Of a DNA stretch of 64,000 nucleotides, positions 44,492-53,607 are shown in pieces (position 1 is the first letter of the stretch; every line of letters starts with the position of its first letter). Position numbers and translations under genes: made by a program. The notes beneath the pieces were generated by a model. The model did no database searches. It was given only the letters and a program-made list of their open reading frames with translations, and was not told the DNA's origin. The DNA comes from Nibribacter ruber (GTDB taxonomy: Bacteria; Bacteroidota; Bacteroidia; Cytophagales; Hymenobacteraceae). Location: the NCBI RefSeq assembly GCF_009913235.1, contig NZ_CP047897.1, forward strand, positions 3,533,001-3,597,000, read 5' to 3'.

Positions 44492-46151
44492 GGAGAATAA
44501 GCAAAGCCGCCGCGTAGAAGACGTCTTCCGGGAGGGGTTTGACGACGCGCAAGTGCCCCCACCGTCGCGGCTATGGGACAACCTGGACCAGGCCCTGGAA
44601 AACCAGGAACTGCGCCGTTACCGCAAGCAGGCCTTTTGGTACCGCTCTGTGGCGGCTGCCTGCTTGTTGCTGTTATTCATGACGGGAGTGTTTTTATGGC
44701 AGCAAGACCAACTGCCTTTCTGGACCGGCTCTCCTGAAGGGCAGCTGGCCAAGGAGTCTTCCCCTGCTAACCAGCAAACAGAAAATGCCACGGCGGCACC
44801 AAAAACAGATTCTTCTCAAAGAATGGCGGCATCCACCAACCAAGATGCGTCCATTTTTAGCTCAATTCCTGAAAAACAAGCCAAAAACGACCGAGGTAAC
44901 CCTGCACAGACCAGAACCTCAGAGTTAATGGCGTCTGCTGATAGAAGCACTGCCACTAAGACAAATTCAATAACAAGCTCTGCCTCACGGTTCATTGCCG
45001 CCAATAGAAGAAACTCTGCTGGTAAGGAAAAATCTGCCGCTTCCGCTAATTTGCCTGAAGAAAACACGCCGACCCTGGCCATTTCTGCTCCAACGCAAAG
45101 CGGTTCCCAAGTTTCCGAGGTCGGCACCATATCTCTATCAGGAGAATCTTCCAGGGTTTCTGGGAGAACAGTTATTAGTGAAAACGCAATGGCTGTTTCT
45201 AGTCGGGTTGCGGCTGCTAGCACCAATGGCCTAGCCTCAGACTCCTTGCTCAACAGCAGAGTAGCCACCGTTCTTTATCAAGACAGCCAGGATAAAGTAA
45301 TGATGGCCAAAGCAGAAGCAGAGCCGTCGCCAACCGTGCTTCCAGAGAAGACTTCCTCCCTGAAAGGTTGGAATGTATCTCTGGCGTACACGCCAATGTA
45401 TGCTTATGCGCCCATTGCCGTTGGTGATGCGCCCAACCATGATGGCATGAAAATGTCTGATGAGCAACAGCAAATGTACAAGCAGTATGCCCAGGCGCTT
45501 CAGGAGTATAAAGACAGCTATACACCGGCCTATTCATTCACCGCAAAACTAGCCGCTGGCTTTCAGTTGAACGACCATTGGCAGATAGAGTCTGGCGTGT
45601 TGTATGCTCAGAACGAGGCTACCACCAGTCATTCATTCCTAATCACCAAGAACAACGGCATGATGCGCGTCAACTCCCTGGTGCCCGTGGTGAACAAGCC
45701 AGAACCTATTGTCAAGGCGGCTTTTGAACCAGAACTCGCCAACAACCTGGAGGCCGTTACTCCAACGGAGCAATACCGCACAAGGTACAAATACAAGCAG
45801 GTGGGCCTGCCGTTGCGGCTCTCTTACCGCAAGAGCATCAGCAGGGTGTTCGCGTTTGTGTCTGGCGGGGTTAACCTGCATTTGCTTTTGCAGAACAGCA
45901 TAGAGTCTGAGAACCCAGAGGTGCAGGCCAAGCGCTATAGGTATGATGACCAGACCTCACCCTTCAGGGCCTGGCAATGGGCGGCCGTAACGGCGGCAGG
46001 CCTCGGATACCAACTGAACCAGAAGATGAGCATCACAGTGGCCCCAGAACTTACCTATTCCTTTTCGTCTGCGTTAAAGGAAAGTCAGACGCAGGCAGAT
46101 CCTTACCAGGTAGGGGTGAGCATAGGGGGTAAATACCGCCTTTCTAAATAA
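44472..46151 (+). CDS. Membrane-anchored putative anti-sigma protein with a C-terminal barrel-like domain
   Basis: The product is 559 residues. Residues 1-55 are soluble and charged (VEDVFREGFDDAQVPPPSRLWDNLDQALE). One membrane helix follows at about 62-78 (SVAAACLLLLFMTGVFLW). A long Ser/Thr/Ala-rich linker spans about 80-290. The C-terminus (about 300-559) has outer-membrane-barrel-like strands (WNVSLAYTPMYAYAPI, FTAKLAAGFQLNDHWQIESGVLYAQNEA, RYKYKQVGLPLRLSYRKS, GVSIGGKYRLSK). The overlap with the sigma gene suggests an anti-sigma role for the N-terminus. A 38-bp palindrome lies in frame in the linker (residues 127-140). Confidence 0.75.
   Translation: MKESSAEENKQSRRVEDVFREGFDDAQVPPPSRLWDNLDQALENQELRRYRKQAFWYRSVAAACLLLLFMTGVFLWQQDQLPFWTGSPEGQLAKESSPANQQTENATAAPKTDSSQRMAASTNQDASIFSSIPEKQAKNDRGNPAQTRTSELMASADRSTATKTNSITSSASRFIAANRRNSAGKEKSAASANLPEENTPTLAISAPTQSGSQVSEVGTISLSGESSRVSGRTVISENAMAVSSRVAAASTNGLASDSLLNSRVATVLYQDSQDKVMMAKAEAEPSPTVLPEKTSSLKGWNVSLAYTPMYAYAPIAVGDAPNHDGMKMSDEQQQMYKQYAQALQEYKDSYTPAYSFTAKLAAGFQLNDHWQIESGVLYAQNEATTSHSFLITKNNGMMRVNSLVPVVNKPEPIVKAAFEPELANNLEAVTPTEQYRTRYKYKQVGLPLRLSYRKSISRVFAFVSGGVNLHLLLQNSIESENPEVQAKRYRYDDQTSPFRAWQWAAVTAAGLGYQLNQKMSITVAPELTYSFSSALKESQTQADPYQVGVSIGGKYRLSK
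44852..44889. repeat. 38-bp palindrome, copy 18, inside a coding sequence
   Basis: Arms CATTTTTAGCTCAATTC and AAAACAAGCCAAAAACG around loop CTGA; one arm's CG has become CA. It is read in frame as IFSSIPEKQAKN plus edge codons, in the low-complexity linker of the putative anti-sigma protein. The left-arm TAG is out of frame. Confidence 0.8.
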
Positions 46152-46236
46152 CACTTAATTCTAGCAGCTATACAATTTTGGCTACCTCTGTAGGGGTTTT
46201 TGTAGAGTAGACGGTCTAACAGATGTAAGTGGAAAG

Positions 46237-46473
46237 ATGAATGTAATGCGAAAACAACATCAGAATATCTTTTTCTCAAAAATGGCCCGCACCTGGGTGC
46301 TTATCTTTTCTGTGCCCCTGTACATAGGCAGCACGGTGCTTTGGATGAAGGAAGAAATTAAACAAGTACTAGCCCATGAGCCTACCTCGCAGCCGTTCAT
46401 GGTCTCTTTAAAGAAGCATGTGAAAGAGACTGCCCGCCAGGAAAGCCTGCAGCAGCCCTTCATCCTACCATAA
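46237..46473 (+). CDS. Small single-helix membrane protein, function unknown
   Basis: The product is 78 residues with a basic N-terminus and one hydrophobic segment at about residues 19-36 (WVLIFSVPLYIGSTVLW). A mostly helical tail follows (MKEEIKQVLAHEP, VSLKKHVKETARQESLQQPF). No family recognised. A second ATG at 46246 is an alternative start. It stands 85 bp after the putative anti-sigma gene and 12 nt before a lipoprotein gene, so all four could be in the sigma operon, but no evidence beyond spacing supports a link. Confidence 0.6.
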   Translation: MNVMRKQHQNIFFSKMARTWVLIFSVPLYIGSTVLWMKEEIKQVLAHEPTSQPFMVSLKKHVKETARQESLQQPFILP

Positions 46474-46485
46474 GCACCCTTGACA

Positions 46486-46860
46486 GTGAAGTGTACGATT
46501 GCAAAACGCATGTCCTACGGCCTGGCCGTAGTATGGGGTGGTAGTCTGGCCATGACCGGTTGCCAAGAAAAAGATGAAGTAGCCCCTGTGTGCTATGAGG
46601 CCATTGTGAAAGAACAAGGGTGCGGGACTACCCTGGCGCTCCTCAACAAAGACGCGGCGTCTATCTTTGGCACGGAAGCCAAAGGCGATACCGTTTTTGT
46701 GAGCACCTTCCATTTGCCGGGCAAGTACCAGGTGCAGGGTACGCGCCTGTATGTGACGGTGGTGCCGGCCTCTCCTGAAGAAGACCAGATCTGCCATGGC
46801 ATTTACGTCATTTACCCCAAAGCCAAGATTCTAAACGTGCAGGAAACGCCCTGCTCTTAA
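46486..46860 (+). CDS. Small lipoprotein, function unknown
   Basis: The product is 124 residues with lipobox LAMTGC (Cys26). GTG 46486 begins a credible signal, MKCTIAKRMSYGLAVVWGGSLAMTG; ATG 46510 would leave a signal without its basic start, and TTG 46480 adds two residues. The mature part has cysteines in APVCYEAIVKEQGCGTTLALL, EDQICHGIYVIYP and at the end, ETPC. The middle, GDTVFVSTFHLPGKYQVQGTRLYVTVV, is beta-rich. A terminator follows at 46909. Confidence 0.7.
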   Translation: MKCTIAKRMSYGLAVVWGGSLAMTGCQEKDEVAPVCYEAIVKEQGCGTTLALLNKDAASIFGTEAKGDTVFVSTFHLPGKYQVQGTRLYVTVVPASPEEDQICHGIYVIYPKAKILNVQETPCS

Positions 46861-46908
46861 CATACAGGCGCTGCCACGGCGTCACCAGTCCTATGTTTAA
46901 ATTCTTGG

Positions 46909-46940
46909 AAAGCGTCGTTTCTCTGAAGCGGCGCTTTTTT
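46909..46940 (+). terminator. Intrinsic terminator
   Basis: A 9-bp stem (46909-46917 with 46929-46937, one G-U pair; arm AAAGCGTCG) with an 11-nt loop and a T run, 48 nt after the lipoprotein stop. Confidence 0.8.
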
Positions 46941-47003
46941 ACGTATCTCCAGACAGGGCATCAGAAACACTAGTTTATTTAGCATCCGGCTAAACTCTCT
47001 GGC

Positions 47004-47033
47004 TTTGTCTGGTGTTATAATACGTTATCTTTG
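47004..47033 (+). promoter_or_regulatory. Promoter of uvrB
   Basis: TTTG (47004-47007), 18 nt, TATCTTTG (47026-47033) matches the Bacteroidota consensus. The uvrB ATG is 18 nt after the box, giving a leader of about 10 nt. I see no LexA-like operator here. Confidence 0.8.
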
Positions 47034-47050
47034 ACCGTATTTCAGAACGC

Positions 47051-49084
47051 ATGAAGTTTCAACTAACCTCAGAATTCAAACCCACCGGCGACCAGCCCCG
47101 CGCCATTGCCCAGCTCACCGAAGGCGTGAATCACGGCGAGCACGCGCAGGTACTGCTTGGGGCCACCGGTACGGGTAAAACCTTTACCGTGGCCAACGTG
47201 ATACAGGAAGTGCAGAAGCCCACGCTGGTGCTTTGCCATAACAAGACCCTGGCTGCGCAGCTGTACGGTGAGTTCAAGCAATTCTTCCCCAACAACGCCG
47301 TAGAGTATTTCATCTCTTACTATGACTACTATCAGCCCGAGGCCTACATTGCTTCTTCTGATGTGTTCATTGAAAAGGACCTGGCCATTAACGAGGAGAT
47401 AGAGAAACTGCGTCTGCACGCCACATCAGCTTTGCTGTCGGGTAGGAGAGATGTGATTGTGGTGGCCTCCGTTTCCTGCATCTATGGTATTGGTAACCCA
47501 GAGGAGTTTGGTAAGAACGTGATTCCGTTGGCGGCCGGCATGAAGGTGAGCCGCAACAACCTACTCTACCAGTTTGTGTCCATCTTGTACAGCCGCACCG
47601 AGGTGGAGTTTACCCGTGGAACATTTAGGGTGAAAGGCGATACCGTGGACATCTATCCCGCCTACGCCGACTTCGCCTACCGCATTTATTTCTGGGGCGA
47701 CGAGATTGAATCCATCCAGCGCATTGACCCCGAGTCTGGCAAGAAGATAGCCGATGAGGAAAGCATCTCGCTGTTTCCAGCCAACCTCTTCGTGACGGGC
47801 AAAGACACGCTTAATCAGGCCATCCATGAGATCCAGTATGACATGGTGGCCCAGCACGAGTATTTCTTGAAAGAAGGCCGTGACAATGAAGCTAAGCGCA
47901 TTAAGGAACGCACCGAGTTTGACCTAGAGATGATTCGGGAACTGGGCTACTGCTCTGGTATTGAGAACTACTCCCGGTACTTTGACCGCCGTGAGCCAGG
48001 CGCACGGCCTTTCTGTCTTTTGGACTACTTCCCAGACGATTTCCTGATGGTGATTGATGAGAGTCATGCCACCTTGCCACAGGTACGCGCCATGTGGGGT
48101 GGTGACCGTTCGCGCAAGACCGCGCTGGTAGAATATGGCTTTAGATTACCGGCCGCCATGGACAACCGCCCGCTCACCTTCAATGAGTTTGAGAGCGTCA
48201 TGCACCAAGTCATTTTTGTAAGCGCCACGCCCGGCGACTATGAAATTCAAAAGTCTGAAGGCGTGATTGTAGAGCAGATCATTCGGCCTACCGGTTTGCT
48301 GGACCCAGAGATTGAAATCAGGCCAAGCCAGAACCAGATAGATGACTTGCTAGACGAGGTAGACAACCGCATCAAACGTGGTGATCGTGTGCTGGTGACT
48401 ACGCTCACCAAACGCATGGCCGAAGAGCTTTGCAAATACATGGAGCGCCTCAACATCAAGGTCAAGTACATTCACTCAGAGGTGAAATCACTGGAGCGCG
48501 TGGAGATTCTGCGTGAACTGCGTCTAGGCGATATTGACGTACTCATTGGCGTGAACTTGCTCCGTGAAGGTCTTGACTTACCCGAGGTGAGTTTAGTGGC
48601 CATTCTGGATACCGACAAAGAAGGCTTCCTGCGCGACCAACGCTCCTTGATACAGACCATAGGCCGCGCCGCGCGTAACGAGAATGGCAAGGTGCTCATG
48701 TACGCCGATAGAATCACGGGCTCTATGCAACGCGCCATTGATGAGACCAACCGACGCCGTGCCACGCAGATGGAGTACAACCAGGAGCATGGCATTACGC
48801 CTAAGACTATCTTCAAGTCCAAGGAAGCCATCATGGACCAAACCTCGGTGGCAGACTCTAACAAGCGCGAAGCAAAGGCCTACGCCGGACCAGATGAAAG
48901 CCTCATGTCCATTGCCGCTGACCCAGTGGTGCAGTACATGAAGCGCGACGAGCTGGAGAAAGTCATCAAGAAAACGGAGAAGCAGATGGAAGCCGCTGCC
49001 AAAGAACTGGACTTTTTGCAAGCCGCCAAGTTTAGAGATGAATTGGCCGAGCTTCGCAAGTTGTTGAAGGCAAAGAGAGACTAA
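47051..49084 (+). CDS. uvrB: Excinuclease ABC subunit B
   Basis: It is the damage-verification helicase of nucleotide excision repair, working with UvrA and UvrC. The product is 677 residues, the normal length. Walker A is [13 protein letters not shown] (about residue 38). The beta-hairpin region is [21 protein letters not shown]. The DEAD-like motif is DESH. Helicase motifs V-VI are [42 protein letters not shown]. The C-terminal UVR motif pairs with UvrC ([28 protein letters not shown]). Monocistronic, with its own promoter and terminator. Confidence 0.98.
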   Translation: MKFQLTSEFKPTGDQPRAIAQLTEGVNHGEHAQVLLGATGTGKTFTVANVIQEVQKPTLVLCHNKTLAAQLYGEFKQFFPNNAVEYFISYYDYYQPEAYIASSDVFIEKDLAINEEIEKLRLHATSALLSGRRDVIVVASVSCIYGIGNPEEFGKNVIPLAAGMKVSRNNLLYQFVSILYSRTEVEFTRGTFRVKGDTVDIYPAYADFAYRIYFWGDEIESIQRIDPESGKKIADEESISLFPANLFVTGKDTLNQAIHEIQYDMVAQHEYFLKEGRDNEAKRIKERTEFDLEMIRELGYCSGIENYSRYFDRREPGARPFCLLDYFPDDFLMVIDESHATLPQVRAMWGGDRSRKTALVEYGFRLPAAMDNRPLTFNEFESVMHQVIFVSATPGDYEIQKSEGVIVEQIIRPTGLLDPEIEIRPSQNQIDDLLDEVDNRIKRGDRVLVTTLTKRMAEELCKYMERLNIKVKYIHSEVKSLERVEILRELRLGDIDVLIGVNLLREGLDLPEVSLVAILDTDKEGFLRDQRSLIQTIGRAARNENGKVLMYADRITGSMQRAIDETNRRRATQMEYNQEHGITPKTIFKSKEAIMDQTSVADSNKREAKAYAGPDESLMSIAADPVVQYMKRDELEKVIKKTEKQMEAAAKELDFLQAAKFRDELAELRKLLKAKRD

Positions 49085-49099
49085 TCCATTATCATAGTT

Positions 49100-49158
49100 G
49101 CAGAAGCCGTTTTTGGCCTGTTTTTACCAAAACAAGCTAAAAACGGCTTCTGCTTTTT
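49100..49158 (+). terminator. uvrB terminator built around a 38-bp palindrome
   Basis: Palindrome copy 19 is extended outward by eight gene-specific pairs (GCAGAAGC with GCTTCTGC), followed by TTTTT. The total stem is about 25 bp. This is the clearest case of a palindrome serving as a terminator. Confidence 0.9.
49108..49145. repeat. 38-bp palindrome, copy 19
   Basis: Arms CGTTTTTGGCCTGTTTT and AAAACAAGCTAAAAACG, loop TACC. It lies 23 nt after the uvrB stop. Confidence 0.9.
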
Positions 49159-49273
49159 AAAAGATTTCTGATAGGATAGGGGAGAAAGGAGAGAAGCCGG
49201 TCATTGTGTTAGAAGGCAGCTGAATGCTTTTGCTTAGACGTTGCCTGACAATACTGCTCTACTACCTAAACCC

Positions 49274-50266
49274 ATGCGTAAACTTTTACACCTGTTGTGG
49301 CTTGTAGCCGCTCCTTTCTTGATGGCCGCCTGTGATGACCAGGAAGGTCCGGCGCCCGCCCCGCACTCAGAACTCTCGGCGGTAGTACAGTATTCAAAAT
49401 ATACCAACTTGGGCTATTTGCCAGTGGGCAGAGAATCTGAGATGAAACTCTACTCTGGCGACACCATTCGCTATTTCTTTCGGTTTTCCACTAACCAAGG
49501 CATCAAGGATTTTAAGGTGTATGACCATTTTGTAGGTAGGGAGTTTCCATTAATTGTGCACACCAAAGCCACTTCCAAAGCCAATGGCGTAACTTCTAAT
49601 GAATATGAATTGGAATATGTGGTAGATAGTTACCCCCAATCTCAGAAGCCCTACCAACCAGTTATACTAATCATAGAACCCCAACACGCTGACGGTACTA
49701 TTTACCTTGACCCATCCACCGGGAAGCCTTTTGAAATGCTGTTTTTGAAGTCTGGGCCTAAGGAATACACTGGAGTTAAACTCTATAACTATTGGGGACC
49801 TAACAGCAATTCCTTGGTCATTAGTGACTATAGAATAGACAATCCCACCCCACAGGCGCTGGTGGATGAGCACTTCTTAAGCCCATTCGCCTTTCTTACC
49901 AACAAGATGCCCCCGCGCGAGTGGTATGACAACCGTTTTGAACCGTCTTTCACCTCTGGACCAGAAATGGGCGAAGGGAACGTGGCTTTTGTCAAAGTGC
50001 CTGCCATTGGCATGAGCTGGCACCAGCCTAACCAGATAGTATTGGCAATGAAACAATATGGGCCAGAGAAATCCACCGTGTTGAATGTGCAAGTGGGTGA
50101 TGTGTATGCCTTCAGAGTGAAGTATCCAATGATGGGTTCTTGGGTGGTGTACGGCTTGCTGGAAATAAAGAGCATTGCTGATGACCACAAAACTGCCGCA
50201 GAAAACGGACATGACAACGATTATCTGGAGTTTGATATTAAGTATTTTCCGGGCTATAGGTCCTAA
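49274..50266 (+). CDS. Lipoprotein of unknown function
   Basis: The product is 330 residues with lipobox FLMAAC (Cys20). ATG 49274 is chosen because it opens the signal MRKLLHLLWLVAAPFLMAA; the frame runs 11 codons further upstream. The mature part looks all-beta, probably two or three Ig-like modules (SAVVQYSKYTNLGYLPVGRESEMKLYSGDTIRYFFRF, YELEYVVDSYPQSQKPYQPVILIIEP, MMGSWVVYGLLEIKSI). No catalytic motif is visible. Transcribed alone; a palindrome begins 2 nt after its stop. Confidence 0.75.
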   Translation: MRKLLHLLWLVAAPFLMAACDDQEGPAPAPHSELSAVVQYSKYTNLGYLPVGRESEMKLYSGDTIRYFFRFSTNQGIKDFKVYDHFVGREFPLIVHTKATSKANGVTSNEYELEYVVDSYPQSQKPYQPVILIIEPQHADGTIYLDPSTGKPFEMLFLKSGPKEYTGVKLYNYWGPNSNSLVISDYRIDNPTPQALVDEHFLSPFAFLTNKMPPREWYDNRFEPSFTSGPEMGEGNVAFVKVPAIGMSWHQPNQIVLAMKQYGPEKSTVLNVQVGDVYAFRVKYPMMGSWVVYGLLEIKSIADDHKTAAENGHDNDYLEFDIKYFPGYRS

Positions 50267-50268
50267 GC

Positions 50269-50306
50269 CGTTTTTAGCCTGTTTTCCAGAAACTAGCCCA
50301 AAAACG
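50269..50306. repeat. 38-bp palindrome, copy 20
   Basis: Arms CGTTTTTAGCCTGTTTT and AAACTAGCCCAAAAACG, loop CCAG. It begins 2 nt after a stop codon and abuts the next terminator. Confidence 0.85.
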
Positions 50307-50343
50307 GAAAAGCCGCTCTGCCTTAATGGTGGAGCGGCTTTTC
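50307..50343. terminator. Bidirectional terminator
   Basis: A 12-bp stem GAAAAGCCGCTC / GAGCGGCTTTTC (50307-50318 with 50332-50343) lies between the convergent lipoprotein and molybdenum-enzyme genes. Confidence 0.85.
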
Positions 50344-50360
50344 TATTGAATAACTTAATC

Positions 50361-52610
50361 TTAAATCAGCTTGTCTGGCGTGATAGGCAGTTCCCTGATG
50401 CGTTTGCCCGTGGCATTGAAGATGGCGTTGGCAATGGCCGGGGCTACGCCGATGGTCGCAATCTCGCCTATGCCTTTGGTGCCGTTCGGGTTGTTGATGA
50501 GGTCGGGCTTGTTTACGAATAATGCCTCAATGTTAGGCGCGTCTGCGTGCACCGGCAAATGGTAGTCTGCCAGGTCTTTGGTCACGTAGCGGCCATATCT
50601 GTGGTCCATGACAGTGCCTTCGGTGAGGGCCATGCCAATGCCGCCCACTGCGCCGCCAATCATCTGGTTGCCCGCCGTCTTGGGGTTGATGATGGTACCG
50701 GCGTCTGCGCAAGAAACGATTTTGGTCACTTTAATCTGGCCCGTCATTGGATGCACCTGCACTTCGGCAAAATGAACCGAGAACGAGTACATGGAGTATT
50801 TCTGCCGCGCCTCTGGGTCTGGCTTAGATTCTTCAGTAACTTCTAGCTCTGTGAGTTTCTGTTGCTTTAAAATGTCGCCGTATTTTAAACGGGTAGTAGG
50901 AGAGTTGTTGGTAGAAAGGGCGCCGTCCTTGAAGGTTAGCGTTTCCAATGTTGCCCCTTTAAAGCTGGAGTCTGCATTGCCTGCCACCATGGTGGTCAGC
51001 TTTTGCTTAAGCGCCATGCACGCCGCATGCACCGCTGAGCCCACGCTGGCCACAGTGGCAGAACCTCCCTGGCTAGGCGAAGGCGGATACAAAGAGCTTC
51101 CCAGCTCAAAGACGATGTTCTCAGCCGGAATCCCCAGATTCTGCGAGGCAATCTGTACCATGGCCGTACCCGTTCCTGGACCAATATCCGTAGTGGCGCA
51201 TTGCAAAACCAGTTTATTGTCTGGATACAGCGTAGCGCGTACTACCGCCCGTCCGCGGTTTGCCCCAAAGGTGCCCACGCCCATCCCGTAACCCACCAGC
51301 CATTCGCCGTTTTTGACCGAGCCAGGTTTGAGTTGGCGCTTGTTCCAGCCAATGCGCTCGGCGCCCATTTTCATGGCCTCGGTCAGGTATTTTGTAGACC
51401 AAGGCATGTTGCGCTCAGGATCTTTGTCGGTGTGGTTGAGTAACCTGAATTCCAGCGGGTCCATGCCCAGCACGTGCGCCATCTCATCCATCGCCGACTC
51501 TAGGGCAAAAGCACCGGTCGCCTCGCCGGGGCCGCGCATCCAGATGGGCGTACTGATGTCCAGAGGCAGAATGCGGTAGCGGGTGGTGACGTTGGGGCTG
51601 GTGTACATCATGCGCGTCTGTAGCAGGGTGCTCTCGGTGAACTCCTCATAAGAAGACGTCTGCCCGATGGCCTCATGCGTAATGGAGGTGATTTTCCCCT
51701 GCGGAGTGGCGCTCATGCCCACTTTCTGCCAGGCATGCGGACGGTAGCCCACCATGGTAAACATCTGCTCCCGCGTGAGCATTAGTTTGACGGGTCGATT
51801 CACTTTCTTGGCGGCCATGATGGCGGCGGTTTCATGGGGCCAGGTGTGCAAGCCATTCCCGAAGGCACCGCCCACAAACGTGGCAATTACTTTCACGTTC
51901 TCCACAGGTATGCCCCAGTCTTTGGCGAAGGCATTTTGTGAGCCGATAACCGCCTGCGTCTTGTCATACACCGTAAGTTTGTCCGCGGCCTCCCAGTGCG
52001 CAATGATGGCCTGCAGTTCCATGGGGTGGTGCACCTCCGTGGGTATCACATATTCGCCTTCAATCTTGAGGTTCTCGGTTTTATAAGCGTCCTCTTTGCC
52101 CCGGGTGTAATCATTCAAGGGGTGCTTTGGATTGCGCTTCGCCGAGGTTGGCAATACCGCTTCCTTTACCTGCTTATTGAAATCCGTGGCGTGCTTCTCT
52201 TGTTCGTATTGGGCTTTCACCAGTTTGGCCGCGTACATGGCTCGCTCCAAGGTGTCTGCCACTACTACCGCAATGGGCTGGTCATTGAAGAACACCTGGT
52301 TGTCATGGAACAGGCGCAGAGGCTGACCCACCGGTTTGGGTTCTGTGGGGTGCGATGCCTGCACATAGCCCGGTACTTTGGGCGCATTCAAATGGTGTAA
52401 CACCGCCAATACGCCCGGCGCGTTTTCGGCGCGTTTGGTGTCAATGCTTTTGATGCGGCCTTTGGCGATGGTACTGCCCACCAGCACGGCGTGCGCCATG
52501 TTGGGCAAAACATATTCAGCGGAGTATTTGGCGGCACCGGTTACTTTGAGGCGGCCATCTACCCGGTCCATGGGCTTGCCCACGTTATCTTGGAAGAACA
52601 AATCTTTCAT
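50361..52610 (-). CDS. Molybdopterin-binding subunit, xanthine dehydrogenase/aldehyde oxidase family
   Basis: The product is 749 residues, the catalytic large subunit. It opens VGKPMDRVDGRLKVTGAAKYSAEYVLPNMAHAVLVGS, the family's first domain. The molybdopterin-contact blocks include FVGGAFGNG, WMRGPGEATGAFALESAMDEMAHVLGMDPLEFRLLN and GPGTGTAMVQIASQNLG. The catalytic glutamate fits GTKGIGEIATIGVAPAIANAI near the C-terminus. It oxidises aldehydes or purine-like rings. Gene order, Fe-S then FAD then Mo subunit, and the Tat signal on the Fe-S subunit match periplasmic PaoABC-type aldehyde oxidoreductases rather than cytoplasmic xanthine dehydrogenase. Confidence 0.94.
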   Translation of the reverse strand: MKDLFFQDNVGKPMDRVDGRLKVTGAAKYSAEYVLPNMAHAVLVGSTIAKGRIKSIDTKRAENAPGVLAVLHHLNAPKVPGYVQASHPTEPKPVGQPLRLFHDNQVFFNDQPIAVVVADTLERAMYAAKLVKAQYEQEKHATDFNKQVKEAVLPTSAKRNPKHPLNDYTRGKEDAYKTENLKIEGEYVIPTEVHHPMELQAIIAHWEAADKLTVYDKTQAVIGSQNAFAKDWGIPVENVKVIATFVGGAFGNGLHTWPHETAAIMAAKKVNRPVKLMLTREQMFTMVGYRPHAWQKVGMSATPQGKITSITHEAIGQTSSYEEFTESTLLQTRMMYTSPNVTTRYRILPLDISTPIWMRGPGEATGAFALESAMDEMAHVLGMDPLEFRLLNHTDKDPERNMPWSTKYLTEAMKMGAERIGWNKRQLKPGSVKNGEWLVGYGMGVGTFGANRGRAVVRATLYPDNKLVLQCATTDIGPGTGTAMVQIASQNLGIPAENIVFELGSSLYPPSPSQGGSATVASVGSAVHAACMALKQKLTTMVAGNADSSFKGATLETLTFKDGALSTNNSPTTRLKYGDILKQQKLTELEVTEESKPDPEARQKYSMYSFSVHFAEVQVHPMTGQIKVTKIVSCADAGTIINPKTAGNQMIGGAVGGIGMALTEGTVMDHRYGRYVTKDLADYHLPVHADAPNIEALFVNKPDLINNPNGTKGIGEIATIGVAPAIANAIFNATGKRIRELPITPDKLI

Positions 52611-52623
52611 ATCTATGGGAGGG

Positions 52624-53607
52624 TTAAACGGCGCCGGCCGCGTTTTTCAAAGCCTGTACAAGCGTATTAGGCCCGAGTTCTAACTTGAATTTGTTGTGCT
52701 CAAAGGCCTTCGCCCCGCGCATGGCTAGCTCTGCCGCCTGCTTAAAGGTGGCCTCCGTAGCCGGTTTGCCGGCCAGAAACTGCTCGGCCTCTGTCAAGTG
52801 CCATGGCTTATGCGCCACGCCGCCCATCGCCAGCCTCGCCGACTTAATTGTGTTGCCGTTTAGTTCCAATCCCACCGCTGCGGATACCAGCGCGAAGGCG
52901 TAGGAGTTACGGTCGCGCACTTTCAGGTAATGCACGTTTTTGGTATAAGGGTTCTCCGTAATGTGTACTGCCGTAATTAATTCGCCTTTCTGCAGGTTGG
53001 TGTCAATGTGCGGCGTGTCTCCGGGCAGTCTATGAAAGTCAGCGAAGGAGATTTTCCTGTCGCCTTTAGGGCCAGAGACCAACACGGTAGCATCTAAGGC
53101 TACCAAGGCTACGTTCATGTCGCTTGGGTTTACGGCAATGCATTTGTCACTGTGCCCGAAGATGGCATGCATGCGGTTGTAGCCTTCCAGCGCACTGCAA
53201 CCGGTGCCCGGCTCGCGCTTGTTGCAAGGCATGGCCGTGTCATAGAAATACGGGCAGCGCACGCGTTGCATTAAATTGCCGCCCACCGTGGCCATATTCC
53301 TGAGCTGGGCCGAAGCCCCCGCATTTAAGGCCTGTGCCAACAACGGGTGTCTCTCTAGTATTAACTTATCCTCGGCCACCGTGCTGTTCAAGGCCAAGGC
53401 CCCGATGTGCGTGGCCCCGTCTTCTTTCTCAATCTTGCGAAGAGGCAGTTTGTTGATGTCCACCAGCTTTTCGGGGTTCATGACGCTGCGCTTCATGAGG
53501 TCAATGAGGTTGGTGCCGCCGGCGATGAACATGGCGGTTTGGTCTTTGGCGACGGTGTCAATGGCCGCTTGTGCCTTGCTGGGCTTTACATATAGGAACG
53601 GAATCAT
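52624..53607 (-). CDS. FAD-binding subunit, xanthine dehydrogenase/aldehyde oxidase family
   Basis: The product is 327 residues. The FAD loop is MFIAGGTNLIDLMKRSVMNPEKLVDI. Also typical are GASAQLRNMATVGGNLMQRVRCPYF and the [4Fe-4S]-type cysteines around CPYFYDTAMPCNKREPGTGCSALEGYNRMHAI, which occur in PaoB-like subunits and not in ordinary xanthine dehydrogenases. ATG 53607 overlaps the stop of the Fe-S gene (ATGA), and is preferred to the frame's upstream start inside that gene. It carries electrons between the Fe-S and Mo subunits; 13 nt separate it from the Mo gene. Confidence 0.94.
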   Translation of the reverse strand: MIPFLYVKPSKAQAAIDTVAKDQTAMFIAGGTNLIDLMKRSVMNPEKLVDINKLPLRKIEKEDGATHIGALALNSTVAEDKLILERHPLLAQALNAGASAQLRNMATVGGNLMQRVRCPYFYDTAMPCNKREPGTGCSALEGYNRMHAIFGHSDKCIAVNPSDMNVALVALDATVLVSGPKGDRKISFADFHRLPGDTPHIDTNLQKGELITAVHITENPYTKNVHYLKVRDRNSYAFALVSAAVGLELNGNTIKSARLAMGGVAHKPWHLTEAEQFLAGKPATEATFKQAAELAMRGAKAFEHNKFKLELGPNTLVQALKNAAGAV

